From NCBI RefSeq assembly GCF_003634935.1, contig NZ_RBXO01000001.1, positions 3,311,501 through 3,375,500 of the forward strand: a stretch of DNA of 64,000 bases, read 5' to 3'. The stretch is from Saccharothrix australiensis. Lineage in GTDB: Bacteria; Actinomycetota; Actinomycetes; Mycobacteriales; Pseudonocardiaceae. The notes beneath the pieces were generated by a model. The model worked only from the letters and a program-made list of their open reading frames with translations, did not search any database and had not been told where the DNA came from. The stretch's first letter is position 1. The number at the start of each line of letters is the position of its first letter. A program made the translations under genes and the position numbers. Positions 57,025 through 64,000 of the stretch are shown here, piece after piece.

Positions 57025-58256
57025 CCCGCACCTCCACCGTCGTCCACCGGCACGCTCACGGTGATCATGGTGCCCTCCTCGGGCGCGCTCGTGACGGTCA
57101 GCACCCCGCCGATCTCCGCGACGCGCGCCCGCATGCCCGCCAGCCCGTAGCCCCCCGGCGCGGCGGACGCGTCGAAACCGCGCCCGTCGTCCACCACGGC
57201 CAGCTCCACCTGGTGGGGCTCGAAGGTCAGCGTCACCTCGACCCGCGTCGCGCCGGAGTGCTTCTGCACGTTCGCCATCGCCTCCTGCGCCACCCGCAGC
57301 AGCACCACCCGCACGGCCATCGGCAGCGGGAACTCGTCGCCCTCCAACTCGCACACCGCGGTGAGGCCGGTCTGCGTGGCGAGGGTGTCGGTGCGGCGGC
57401 GGACGGCGTCGCCGAGCGAGCCCGCGTGCAGCGACGGCGGCGTGAGGGCGACGACGAACTGCCGCGCCTCGGCCAGGCCCTCGGCCGCCGCCTCGCGGGC
57501 GAGGGTGAGCAGCCGCTTGGTGCGCGGGTCGGTGTCGGCGACCTCGGACTCCGCCGCCTCGACCAGGCTGATGACGCTGGTCAGGTTCTGCGCGATGGTG
57601 TCGTGGATCTCGCGGGCGAGCCGCTCGCGCTCGGCGGCGATGCCCGCCTCGTGGGACAGCCGCGCCACGCGCTCGCGGTTGCGGCGCAGCTCCTCGATCA
57701 GCGCGGCCCGCTCGCGGCTCTGCCGGATGACCCGGCTGATCCACAGGCCCATCAGGGCGGACAGCGCGATGCCGAGCAGGGTGGTCGGCAGGACGCCGAG
57801 CATCTGCTCGTCGATGCGCCCCTGGCGCAGCCACACCGAGAGCAGCGGCACCAGGTTGGCCACCAGGGACACCGAGATGGCGGGCCACGTGGGCAGCGTC
57901 ATCATGATCATCGGCACCACGGCGAACAACGCGAAGCTGCTGCCCAGGTCCACCAGGGTGGCCAGTGCGAACAGTCCGAAAAGGACGGTGGTGAACAGGA
58001 CGTTCCGCCAACCCGTCCGCTCGGTGAAGATCAGGCGTCGCCCCACTCCCGCGTACCACGGGACGAGCGCGGTCAGCGCGGCGGTGGCGACGGCGGTCTC
58101 CAGCGGCTGCTCGGCGGAACCGCTGAACAGCAGGGTCGCGGTGACCAGGTACGAGATGGCGAAGTAGCTGTCCCACAGGCCGAACCAGCGGCCGGGGGCC
58201 TCGGGTGGGGCGCTCACCGTCTGTGCCGGCGTCGCGGCCGGTCCGTGCTCGGGCAC
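57021..58256 (-). CDS. Sensor histidine kinase (HisKA_3 type)
   Basis: 411 residues from GTG 58256. The N-terminus has five to six membrane helices (WDSYFAISYLVTATLLF, AALTALVPWYAGVG, LFGLFALATLVDLGSSFALFAVVPM and onward) with short loops, so it probably senses a membrane signal. The phospho-His lies in RERLAREIHDTIAQNLTSVI, and the HATPase_c domain has NVQKHSGATRVEV (N box), VVDDGRGFD (G1) and GGYGLAGMRARV (G2). It is coupled to the response regulator by a GTGA overlap. The signal is unknown. Confidence 0.93.
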   Translation of the reverse strand: MPEHGPAATPAQTVSAPPEAPGRWFGLWDSYFAISYLVTATLLFSGSAEQPLETAVATAALTALVPWYAGVGRRLIFTERTGWRNVLFTTVLFGLFALATLVDLGSSFALFAVVPMIMMTLPTWPAISVSLVANLVPLLSVWLRQGRIDEQMLGVLPTTLLGIALSALMGLWISRVIRQSRERAALIEELRRNRERVARLSHEAGIAAERERLAREIHDTIAQNLTSVISLVEAAESEVADTDPRTKRLLTLAREAAAEGLAEARQFVVALTPPSLHAGSLGDAVRRRTDTLATQTGLTAVCELEGDEFPLPMAVRVVLLRVAQEAMANVQKHSGATRVEVTLTFEPHQVELAVVDDGRGFDASAAPGGYGLAGMRARVAEIGGVLTVTSAPEEGTMITVSVPVDDGGGAG

Positions 58257-58991
58257 GTGCCCAGTCCTATCACAGGGCGCCGCCCGCCGGGCGGGAACGC
58301 CGGAATGCGGCGCCGGGCGCACCCGGAATAGGCGACACCCGGAGGGCGCGTCCGCTCCGGGTGCTCCGTCGCGGCGCGAAATGGTCACAAGTGCGTAGTT
58401 TTGCGGATAACATCCGGCTACTTCGTGGTGTATTGCGCCGCCCGCGCCGATTATCCGCGGGCGCGGATGTGACGTCGGCTCGGTTCACCGCCGACGGTGA
58501 TTCGGCCGGGGCGGCGGCCCGGTCCGGAGGACCCGCCCGGCGTGCGCTCCCTCCCCCCTGGTGACGCCGCGACCGGCCCGGACGTCCGGCCAGGCGCGAG
58601 GCTAACACCGGCGGGCGAGGGGCCCTGTCAACCGTTCGGGGGACAGCCGGCGGCGGGGATCACCATTTGGGACGCGGCTGAAATATTTCTCGAACCCACT
58701 GGGTGGGACGGGCGACTACTTAAGGTTTTCCTAACATTCCGGACCGGCTGCTACTCCCTGCAGTTGAGGCCGGTTGGTTAGAACAGGTGAGCCGGTTGAG
58801 GAGCGTCCGACGAAATCGCGGTACGACGTTTACCGGTGTGCTAGCGTCCGCACCGCCCAGGCGAATCTGGTTGCGACCGGCGACGTTTGCCCAGGTCGCT
58901 CGGGCTCTCGTGCGCGCAGAGCGGTTGCGCGCCGACCGGCGGGAGTCCCGGGGCGGACACATCCACGACAGTCCAATGTGGGGGTTGACGA
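58257..58991. other. Divergent intergenic region between the two-component and LAL genes
   Basis: 735 nt with no supportable gene. It contains AT-rich stretches unusual here (58392-58420 and 58710-58740, including ACTTAAGGTTTTCCTAAC), which are likely promoter regions for the kinase and the LAL gene. No clear operator repeat seen. Confidence 0.4.
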
Positions 58992-61769
58992 GTGGCGGGA
59001 TGGCACATATTGATCGAGCGGAACGACCACCTCGCGGCACTCGGGGAGCGCCTCGCCTCGGCGAGCCGCGGCGAGGGCAGCGTGGTGGTCGCGGCGGGTC
59101 CCGCGGGGAGCGGGAAGACCGCGTTGCTGATGGAGGCGTGCGGCTCCGCCGCGCGATCGGGATTCGGGCTGCTGGGCGCGACCGCGTCCGCGGACGAGCG
59201 CGACCTCCCGTTGGGACTGATCGGGCAGCTGTTCGCCAACGCCCAGCTCACGCCGGCCGAGCGCGAGGTGATGGCGACGCACCTGCGCACCCCGATCGGC
59301 CAGGGTGGGCTGCTGCCCGCGCACGCGGTGTACGAACTGGGCAACCTGCTGTTCACACTGGCCGCGCGCAAGCCGCTGCTGGTGCACGTGGACGACGTCC
59401 GGCACGCCGACGACGCGTCGTTGCAGTGCCTGCTGTTCCTGGCGCGGCGCATCCGCACCAGCGGCATCGTGCTGGTGCTGTCGGACATGCCGTCGAGGCG
59501 GTCGGGCCACCAGCCGTTCCGCTCGGACCTGCTGCGCCAGCCGCACGGGCACCGGCTGACCCTCGGACCGCTGTCCCGGCAGGGCGCGCTGCGGGTCGTG
59601 GCCGACCGGACCGGTGAGCTGGACGAGCAGCTGGCCGCCGACTGCCACGCGGTCAGCGGTGGCAACCCCGCGCTGCTGCACGCCGCGCTCGACGACCGCG
59701 AGCTGTTCTCCACCAGTGGTTTCGAGCAGACCGACGCCGTCGCGCTCGGCCACGGCGAGACGTTCCGGCAGGCGGTGCTGGACTGCCTGGACCGCTACGA
59801 GCCCGCCGTGGCCGCGGTCGCGCGGGCGATGGCGGTGCTGGACGAGTGCGGCACGCCCGAGCTGATCGCCGGCCTGCTCGACACGGACGTCGACCTCGTC
59901 GGCATCCCGCTCGGCGACCTGGAGCGCGCGGGCCTGGCGTGCAACGGCGCGCTGCGGCACGCGGCGATCCGCGCCGCGGTCCTCGCCCACACCCCGGCGG
60001 CCGAGCTGACGGACCTCAACCGACGGGCCGCCCGCCTGCTGCACCGGCACAGCGCGTCGCCGACGGTGGTCGCGCGCCGGCTGCTCGCGCTGGACGACCA
60101 GCCCACCCCGTGGACGGTGGCCGTGCTGTGCGAGGCGGCCAACGAGGCGTTCACCGCCGACGAGGCCGACTTCGCCCACCGCTGCCTGGAGCTGGCGCGC
60201 CGCGCGGCAGGCGACGAGCGGCAGCGGGCCGAGATCGCCGCCCAGCTCGCGGGCATGGAGTGGCAGCTGCCCGAGTTCAACGTCGCCCGCCACACCGCCC
60301 AGCTGGACACCGTGCTGGAGGAGGTCCGCGCCGGCGGGCGGCACCGCGCGACGCTCGTGCGCTACCTGCTGCGCTACGGCTGCTTCGACCTGGCCGAGCG
60401 CGCGCTGGCCGTGATCGGCGCCGACCCCGACGACGTGGACGAGGTGGAGCTCCAGGCGGTGCGCACCCTGGTCGCGGTGTCCTACCCGCCGCTGGCCGAG
60501 CACCTCGCCGCGGAGTGGCCGCCCGGTGCGGGGCCGTCGCCCGCGGTGCGCGCGGACCCGCTGGTGCGCACGGCGGGCACGCTGCGCGACGTCCTGCGCC
60601 GGTGCGCCGACGACGACAGCCTCGCGGGCGCGGAGCAGGTGCTGCGCACCGCCCGGCTCACGTCGGGGTCGTTCGAGCAGGTCGAGTGCGCCCTGCTGGC
60701 CCTGGTCTACGCCGACGAGCTGGGGCGCGCGGCGGCGGCCTGCGAACTGGTGGAGAGCCGGGCGGAGCGCACCGGCAGCGCGGCCTGGCGGGCGAGGCTC
60801 GCGGCGCTGCGCGCCGAGATCGCCCTGCGGCGCGGCGAGTTGTGCGCCGCGCGGCACCACGCCGACCGGGCGCTGGCGCTGCTGCCGGAGCAGGCGTGGG
60901 GCGTGGCGGTCGCGGGACCGCTGTCGGTGCTGCTGATGTCCGCCACCCTGACCGGCGACCTCGTCACCGCGGCCGACGTCGTGACCCGGCCCGTGCCCGA
61001 CGAGGTCTTCCGCACCCGGTTCGGCCTGCACTACCTGTACGCGCGCGGCGAGTACCACCTGGCCACCAACCAGGTGCACGCGGCGCTGGGCGACTTCCTG
61101 GTGTGCGGCGAACTCATGCGGGACTGGGGGATCGACCTGCCCGGCCTCGCGCCGTGGCGCTCCGGCGCGGCCCGCGCGCACCTGCGGATGGGCAAGACCG
61201 ACCGCGCCCGCCGCCTGGTGGACGAGCAGGCCGCCCGCATCGGCTCGGGCAGCCCCCGCAGCCGCGGCATCACGCTCCGGCAGCTCGCCGCGGTCGGCGA
61301 CGCCAAGGCCAGACCGGCCCTGCTCCGGCAGGCCGTGGAGGAGCTCCAGTCCGCGGAGGACCGGGTCGAGCTGGCCTACGCGCTGACCGACCTCGGCCAG
61401 TCCTACCACGCCCTGGGCGAGCACCGCCGGGCGCGCATGATGTTCCGGCGCGCCGGGCACATGGCGGAGGAGCAGCGCGTCGTGCCCCTGCTCAACCGGC
61501 TCGCCCACGACTTCCCCGAGCTGCGCCGCCTGGAGCTGGTGGAGGACGACGAGGAGGCGTCGGCGCGGATCACCGTGCTCAGCGACGCCGAGCGCCGCGT
61601 CGCGGCCCTCGCCGCGGCGGGCTACACCAACCGCGAGATAGCCAACAAGCTCTACATCACGGTCAGCACGGTCGAACAACACCTGACCAGGGTGTACCGG
61701 AAGTTGAACCTCGCCGGGAGGAATGAGCTGCTCTCCGATCTGGGTGCGCTCGTCACCACGAGCGCGTGA
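58992..61769 (+). CDS. LAL-family (large ATP-binding LuxR) transcriptional regulator
   Basis: 925 residues from GTG 58992 (VAGWHILIERNDHLAAL); a start a few codons later is possible. It has an N-terminal AAA/STAND ATPase with Walker A AGPAGSGKTALL and Walker B-like PLLVHVDDVRHADD, a long helical TPR-like middle (about 350-830), and a C-terminal LuxR helix-turn-helix AGYTNREIANKLYITVSTVEQHLTRVYRKL. LAL proteins bind ATP and often an inducer and activate specialised-metabolite genes. No target is evident next to it except the small membrane-protein operon downstream. It may act at a distance on the PKS or terpene loci. Confidence 0.93.
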   Translation: MAGWHILIERNDHLAALGERLASASRGEGSVVVAAGPAGSGKTALLMEACGSAARSGFGLLGATASADERDLPLGLIGQLFANAQLTPAEREVMATHLRTPIGQGGLLPAHAVYELGNLLFTLAARKPLLVHVDDVRHADDASLQCLLFLARRIRTSGIVLVLSDMPSRRSGHQPFRSDLLRQPHGHRLTLGPLSRQGALRVVADRTGELDEQLAADCHAVSGGNPALLHAALDDRELFSTSGFEQTDAVALGHGETFRQAVLDCLDRYEPAVAAVARAMAVLDECGTPELIAGLLDTDVDLVGIPLGDLERAGLACNGALRHAAIRAAVLAHTPAAELTDLNRRAARLLHRHSASPTVVARRLLALDDQPTPWTVAVLCEAANEAFTADEADFAHRCLELARRAAGDERQRAEIAAQLAGMEWQLPEFNVARHTAQLDTVLEEVRAGGRHRATLVRYLLRYGCFDLAERALAVIGADPDDVDEVELQAVRTLVAVSYPPLAEHLAAEWPPGAGPSPAVRADPLVRTAGTLRDVLRRCADDDSLAGAEQVLRTARLTSGSFEQVECALLALVYADELGRAAAACELVESRAERTGSAAWRARLAALRAEIALRRGELCAARHHADRALALLPEQAWGVAVAGPLSVLLMSATLTGDLVTAADVVTRPVPDEVFRTRFGLHYLYARGEYHLATNQVHAALGDFLVCGELMRDWGIDLPGLAPWRSGAARAHLRMGKTDRARRLVDEQAARIGSGSPRSRGITLRQLAAVGDAKARPALLRQAVEELQSAEDRVELAYALTDLGQSYHALGEHRRARMMFRRAGHMAEEQRVVPLLNRLAHDFPELRRLELVEDDEEASARITVLSDAERRVAALAAAGYTNREIANKLYITVSTVEQHLTRVYRKLNLAGRNELLSDLGALVTTSA

Positions 61770-61772
61770 CAG

Positions 61773-61802
61773 GGGCGGTGGCCGCGGAGACGGTCACCGC
61801 CC
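61773..61802 (+). terminator. Hairpin terminator after the LAL gene
   Basis: GGGCGGTG and CACCGCCC arms (61773-61780, 61795-61802) with a second inner CCG/CGG stem, followed by CTCTTTCC. It lies 4 nt after the LAL stop. Confidence 0.65.
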
Positions 61803-61997
61803 TCTTTCCGCCCGGACGCGGCGACGGACCGTGTCCGTTCCACCACCGAAAGTACCGCCCCCGTCGAGGTCCGGTGTCCACCGGCCGACTGACAGCCGGG
61901 TCAACCGCCCGGTCGTCGTGCGCGGGGCGCCCCCGGTCCTAGCGTGGTCGACGAGAGTCACCGACGGCGTGCAGAAGGAAGCGTGAAGGCGGAAACC

Positions 61998-62525
61998 ATG
62001 AGCCCATTCTGGACAACGGTCGTGGTCAGCGGCACCATCCTGGTGGTCATCCTGGCCAGCGACCTGGGCCGGCGCAAGGTCACCACGATGCGGCTGGTGC
62101 GACCCCTGATCGCGGTCGGCATCGTCATCGCCATCTTCGTGCGCTCCTTCCCGCTGGACGGCAACGACCCGTCGCTCCAGCTGGTCGGCATCGGCGTCGG
62201 TGTGATCTGCGGGCTGATCGCGGGCGCGCTGCTGCCCGCCGAGCGGGAACCCTCCGGGACCGTCTTCACCCGCGGCGGCGCGCTGTACGCGCTGCTGTGG
62301 CTGGTGATCTCCGCGGCGCGGGTCGTGTTCGTCTACGGCACCGAGAACTGGTTCACCGACAAGATCATCGAGTTCTGCATCGAGTACCGGATCAGCGGGC
62401 CGGACGTGTTCTCCAACGCCTTCGTGTTGATGGCGCTGGCGATGGTGCTCGCGCGGACCAGTGTCATCCTGGTGCGCAGCCGCCGCCTCAAGGCCGCGGC
62501 GGAGCCCGCAGAGGTCAGGGGATGA
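61998..62525 (+). CDS. Integral membrane protein, function unknown
   Basis: 175 residues from ATG 61998; GTG 61983 with AAGGAAG upstream is an equal alternative adding five residues. It has about five hydrophobic helices (VVVSGTILVVILASDL, LIAVGIVIAIFV, LVGIGVGVICGLIAGALLPA, LYALLWLVISAARVVF, VFSNAFVLMALAMVLA) with basic cytoplasmic loops. The pattern resembles small DUF1453-like or CcdC-like membrane proteins, but I would not name it. It is coupled by ATGA to a PH-domain protein. Confidence 0.75.
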   Translation: MSPFWTTVVVSGTILVVILASDLGRRKVTTMRLVRPLIAVGIVIAIFVRSFPLDGNDPSLQLVGIGVGVICGLIAGALLPAEREPSGTVFTRGGALYALLWLVISAARVVFVYGTENWFTDKIIEFCIEYRISGPDVFSNAFVLMALAMVLARTSVILVRSRRLKAAAEPAEVRG

Positions 62526-63055
62526 GCGGAGTGGACACCGTGGACCAGGTTGCCGTGGCAGGACGGGGTGCGACGCGGCTGCGCCCGCCCCGCCACCGGT
62601 TGGAGCGCAGGGCCGTCGGGTGGTGGACCGTCAACGCGCTGATCTGGGCGCTGCCGCCGGTGATCGTGTTCGGGGTGCTGACGCTGGTGATCCCGCCGAC
62701 GCGGTTCATCTTCGGCCCGGCCACGGCGGTCGCCGCCGTCGTCGGCCTGGCGTACGTGCTGGTGATGCCGACGTGGCGGTACCGGGTGCACCGCTGGGAG
62801 GTCACCGAGGACGCGGTCTACACGCTCAGCGGCTGGCTGTGGCAGAAGTGGCGGGTCGCGCCGCTGTCCAGGGTGCAGACCGTGGACACCCTGCGCGGCC
62901 CCGTGCAGCAGCTGTTCGGGCTGACCGGCATCACGCTGACCACCGCGTCCACCGCGGGCGCGGTGAAGATCAAGGGCCTGGACCACGAGCTGGCCGAGCA
63001 GCTGGTGGAGGAGCTGGCGAAGGCCGCGCAGCGGCACCGGGGTGACGCGACGTGA
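62522..63055 (+). CDS. PH-domain membrane protein (YdbS-like)
   Basis: 177 residues. Two membrane helices (WTVNALIWALPPVIVFGVLTLVI and ATAVAAVVGLAYVLVM) are followed by a bacterial PH (DUF304) domain: YRVHRWEVTEDAVYTLSGWLWQKWRVAPLSRVQTVDT, then LFGLTGITLTTAS. This is the YdbS pattern. YdbS/YdbT pairs in Bacillus protect against phage- or Bacillus-made lantibiotics such as amylocyclicin. Coupled upstream and downstream (ATGA, GTGA). Confidence 0.85.
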   Translation: MSGVDTVDQVAVAGRGATRLRPPRHRLERRAVGWWTVNALIWALPPVIVFGVLTLVIPPTRFIFGPATAVAAVVGLAYVLVMPTWRYRVHRWEVTEDAVYTLSGWLWQKWRVAPLSRVQTVDTLRGPVQQLFGLTGITLTTASTAGAVKIKGLDHELAEQLVEELAKAAQRHRGDAT

Positions 63056-64000
63056 GCGCGTCCACCGAGGGTTGGGAGCGGCTGCACCCCCGGTTGGTCA
63101 TCGTCGGCGCGAGCTGGTTCCTCGGCCCGCTGGCGACCACGGCGGTGTCGGCGGTGCTCGCGGGCGGGCTGTCGGTGTCGGCGGCGATCACGCTGGCCGG
63201 TTTCCTGGCCGCGTTCCTGGTGATGGCGTCCATCATGGTGCTGCGCTGGATCAGCACCCGCTACCGGATCACCGACACGGCGGTGGAGATCCACTCCGGG
63301 CTGGTGTTCCGCCGCAAGCGCGCCACGTCCGTCGAGCGCATCCGCAGCGTGGACGTGACCGCGAACCCGGTGCACCGGCTGTTCGGCCTGGCCACCGTGG
63401 TGATCGGCACCGGCGAGCAGGTCGACTCGTCCGACAGCGCCCGCCGCCTGGCCCTGGACGGGGTGACCCGCGCCCAGGCCGACGAGCTGCGCACCCGCCT
63501 GCTCCGGCGCGCGCCGGACGCGCACGGCGACGAGGCGACGCTGGCGCGGATGGACTGGGCGTGGCTCAAGTACGGCCCGCTGACCATCTGGTCCATCGCC
63601 GGCGTCGGCGTGGCGCTGGGCGGCCTGTACCGGCTGCTGGAGTCGTTCGGGCTCAAGCCGTACGAGCTGGGCTTCGTCAAGGGCGTCTACTACTTCTTCG
63701 CGGACATGTCGCCGTGGGCGGCGGTCCCGCTGCTGGTCGCCATCGTGGTCGGCCTGGGCGCGCTCGGCTCCACCGCGCTGTTCGTGGAGTCGTGGTGGAA
63801 CTTCCGGCTGTCGCGGGAGGACGAGGCGTCGTTCCGGGTGCAGCGCGGCCTGCTCACCACGCGGTCGCTGACCGTCGACCGGTCCAGGGTGCGCGGCGCG
63901 CAGATCACCGAGCCGCTCGCGCTGCGCATGGTCGGCGCGGCGCGCACCAACGCGATCGCCACCGGGCTGGGCACGCACGAGGACCGCTCGACGTCGCCCA
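63052..64000 (+). CDS. PH-domain membrane protein (YdbT-like), cut by the window end
   Basis: 316 residues are visible. Two N-terminal helices precede a PH domain (RYRITDTAVEIHSGLVFRRKRATSVERIRSVDVT, LFGLATVVIGTG). Then two more helices (LTIWSIAGVGVALGGLY, WAAVPLLVAIVVGLGALGSTALF) and a second PH domain begin (FRLSREDEASFRVQRGLLTTRSLTVDRSRVRGAQI). The double-PH layout is YdbT. Start GTG overlaps the preceding stop. With the 177-residue partner it probably forms one envelope-stress or bacteriocin-resistance complex. Confidence 0.87.
   Translation, partial: MSASTEGWERLHPRLVIVGASWFLGPLATTAVSAVLAGGLSVSAAITLAGFLAAFLVMASIMVLRWISTRYRITDTAVEIHSGLVFRRKRATSVERIRSVDVTANPVHRLFGLATVVIGTGEQVDSSDSARRLALDGVTRAQADELRTRLLRRAPDAHGDEATLARMDWAWLKYGPLTIWSIAGVGVALGGLYRLLESFGLKPYELGFVKGVYYFFADMSPWAAVPLLVAIVVGLGALGSTALFVESWWNFRLSREDEASFRVQRGLLTTRSLTVDRSRVRGAQITEPLALRMVGAARTNAIATGLGTHEDRSTSP

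Overview
The window is GC-rich actinomycete chromosome. Its many GTG starts, GTGA/ATGA stop-start overlaps, type I PKS, LAL regulator and EACC1-caspase pair point to Pseudonocardiales (Saccharothrix, Actinosynnema or Lentzea type). That placement is inferred from gene content and base composition; no rRNA or tRNA was seen. It is an accessory region in which conflict systems alternate with specialised metabolism.

Layout: (1) 1-2.1 kb: the N-terminal part of an EACC1-associated caspase, its EACC1 partner, an orphan protein and a decayed IS110 transposase. (2) 3.2-19.4 kb: hom-metY-metX, a carboxymuconolactone decarboxylase-like gene and a two-module PKS with a KSQ domain. The PKS runs in frame into an HxlR-type DNA-binding domain and through a terminator hairpin. 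A convergent MFS exporter and a frameshifted AMP-ligase fragment follow. (3) 19.4-30.5 kb, minus strand: a Shango-type defence locus (TerB-domain protein, DUF2791/BrxD-like ATPase, Lhr-like helicase). The helicase carries a C-terminal DnaQ-type exonuclease. A large SF1 helicase lies downstream and a NYN-like protein upstream.

(4) 30.6-49.4 kb: a large isoprenoid locus in two paralogous halves. Half A holds a class I terpene synthase, ispG, an HTH/TPR regulator, an ABC1 kinase, a terpene-synthase-like protein lacking both metal motifs, dxs, a long ispH and a GGPP-type synthase. Half B holds a GPP-type C-methyltransferase, one open frame joining a prenyltransferase to a class I terpene synthase, and a seven-helix protein resembling Pyr4-family membrane cyclases. 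Half B also has a second dxs flanked by shrunken ispH and ispG remnants, both still translationally coupled. Together the genes would boost MEP flux (two dxs), build allylic diphosphates, C-methylate one of them and cyclise it. A TGTTGAAC-type repeat recurs upstream of several of these genes and is a candidate shared operator.

(5) 50.2-58.3 kb: a secreted P1-family peptidase, an operon of lysine 2-monooxygenase and 5-aminovaleramidase homologues (davA-davB) with an ABC-2 exporter, a minisatellite, and a NarL-type two-component system. (6) 59-64 kb: a LAL (LuxR) regulator followed by a membrane protein and two PH-domain (YdbS/YdbT-like) membrane proteins, the last cut by the window edge.

The most unusual items are the prenyltransferase-terpene synthase fusion beside a C-methyltransferase and a membrane cyclase, the decaying MEP genes, the PKS-HxlR fusion with a substituted thioesterase serine, and the exonuclease-fused Shango helicase.
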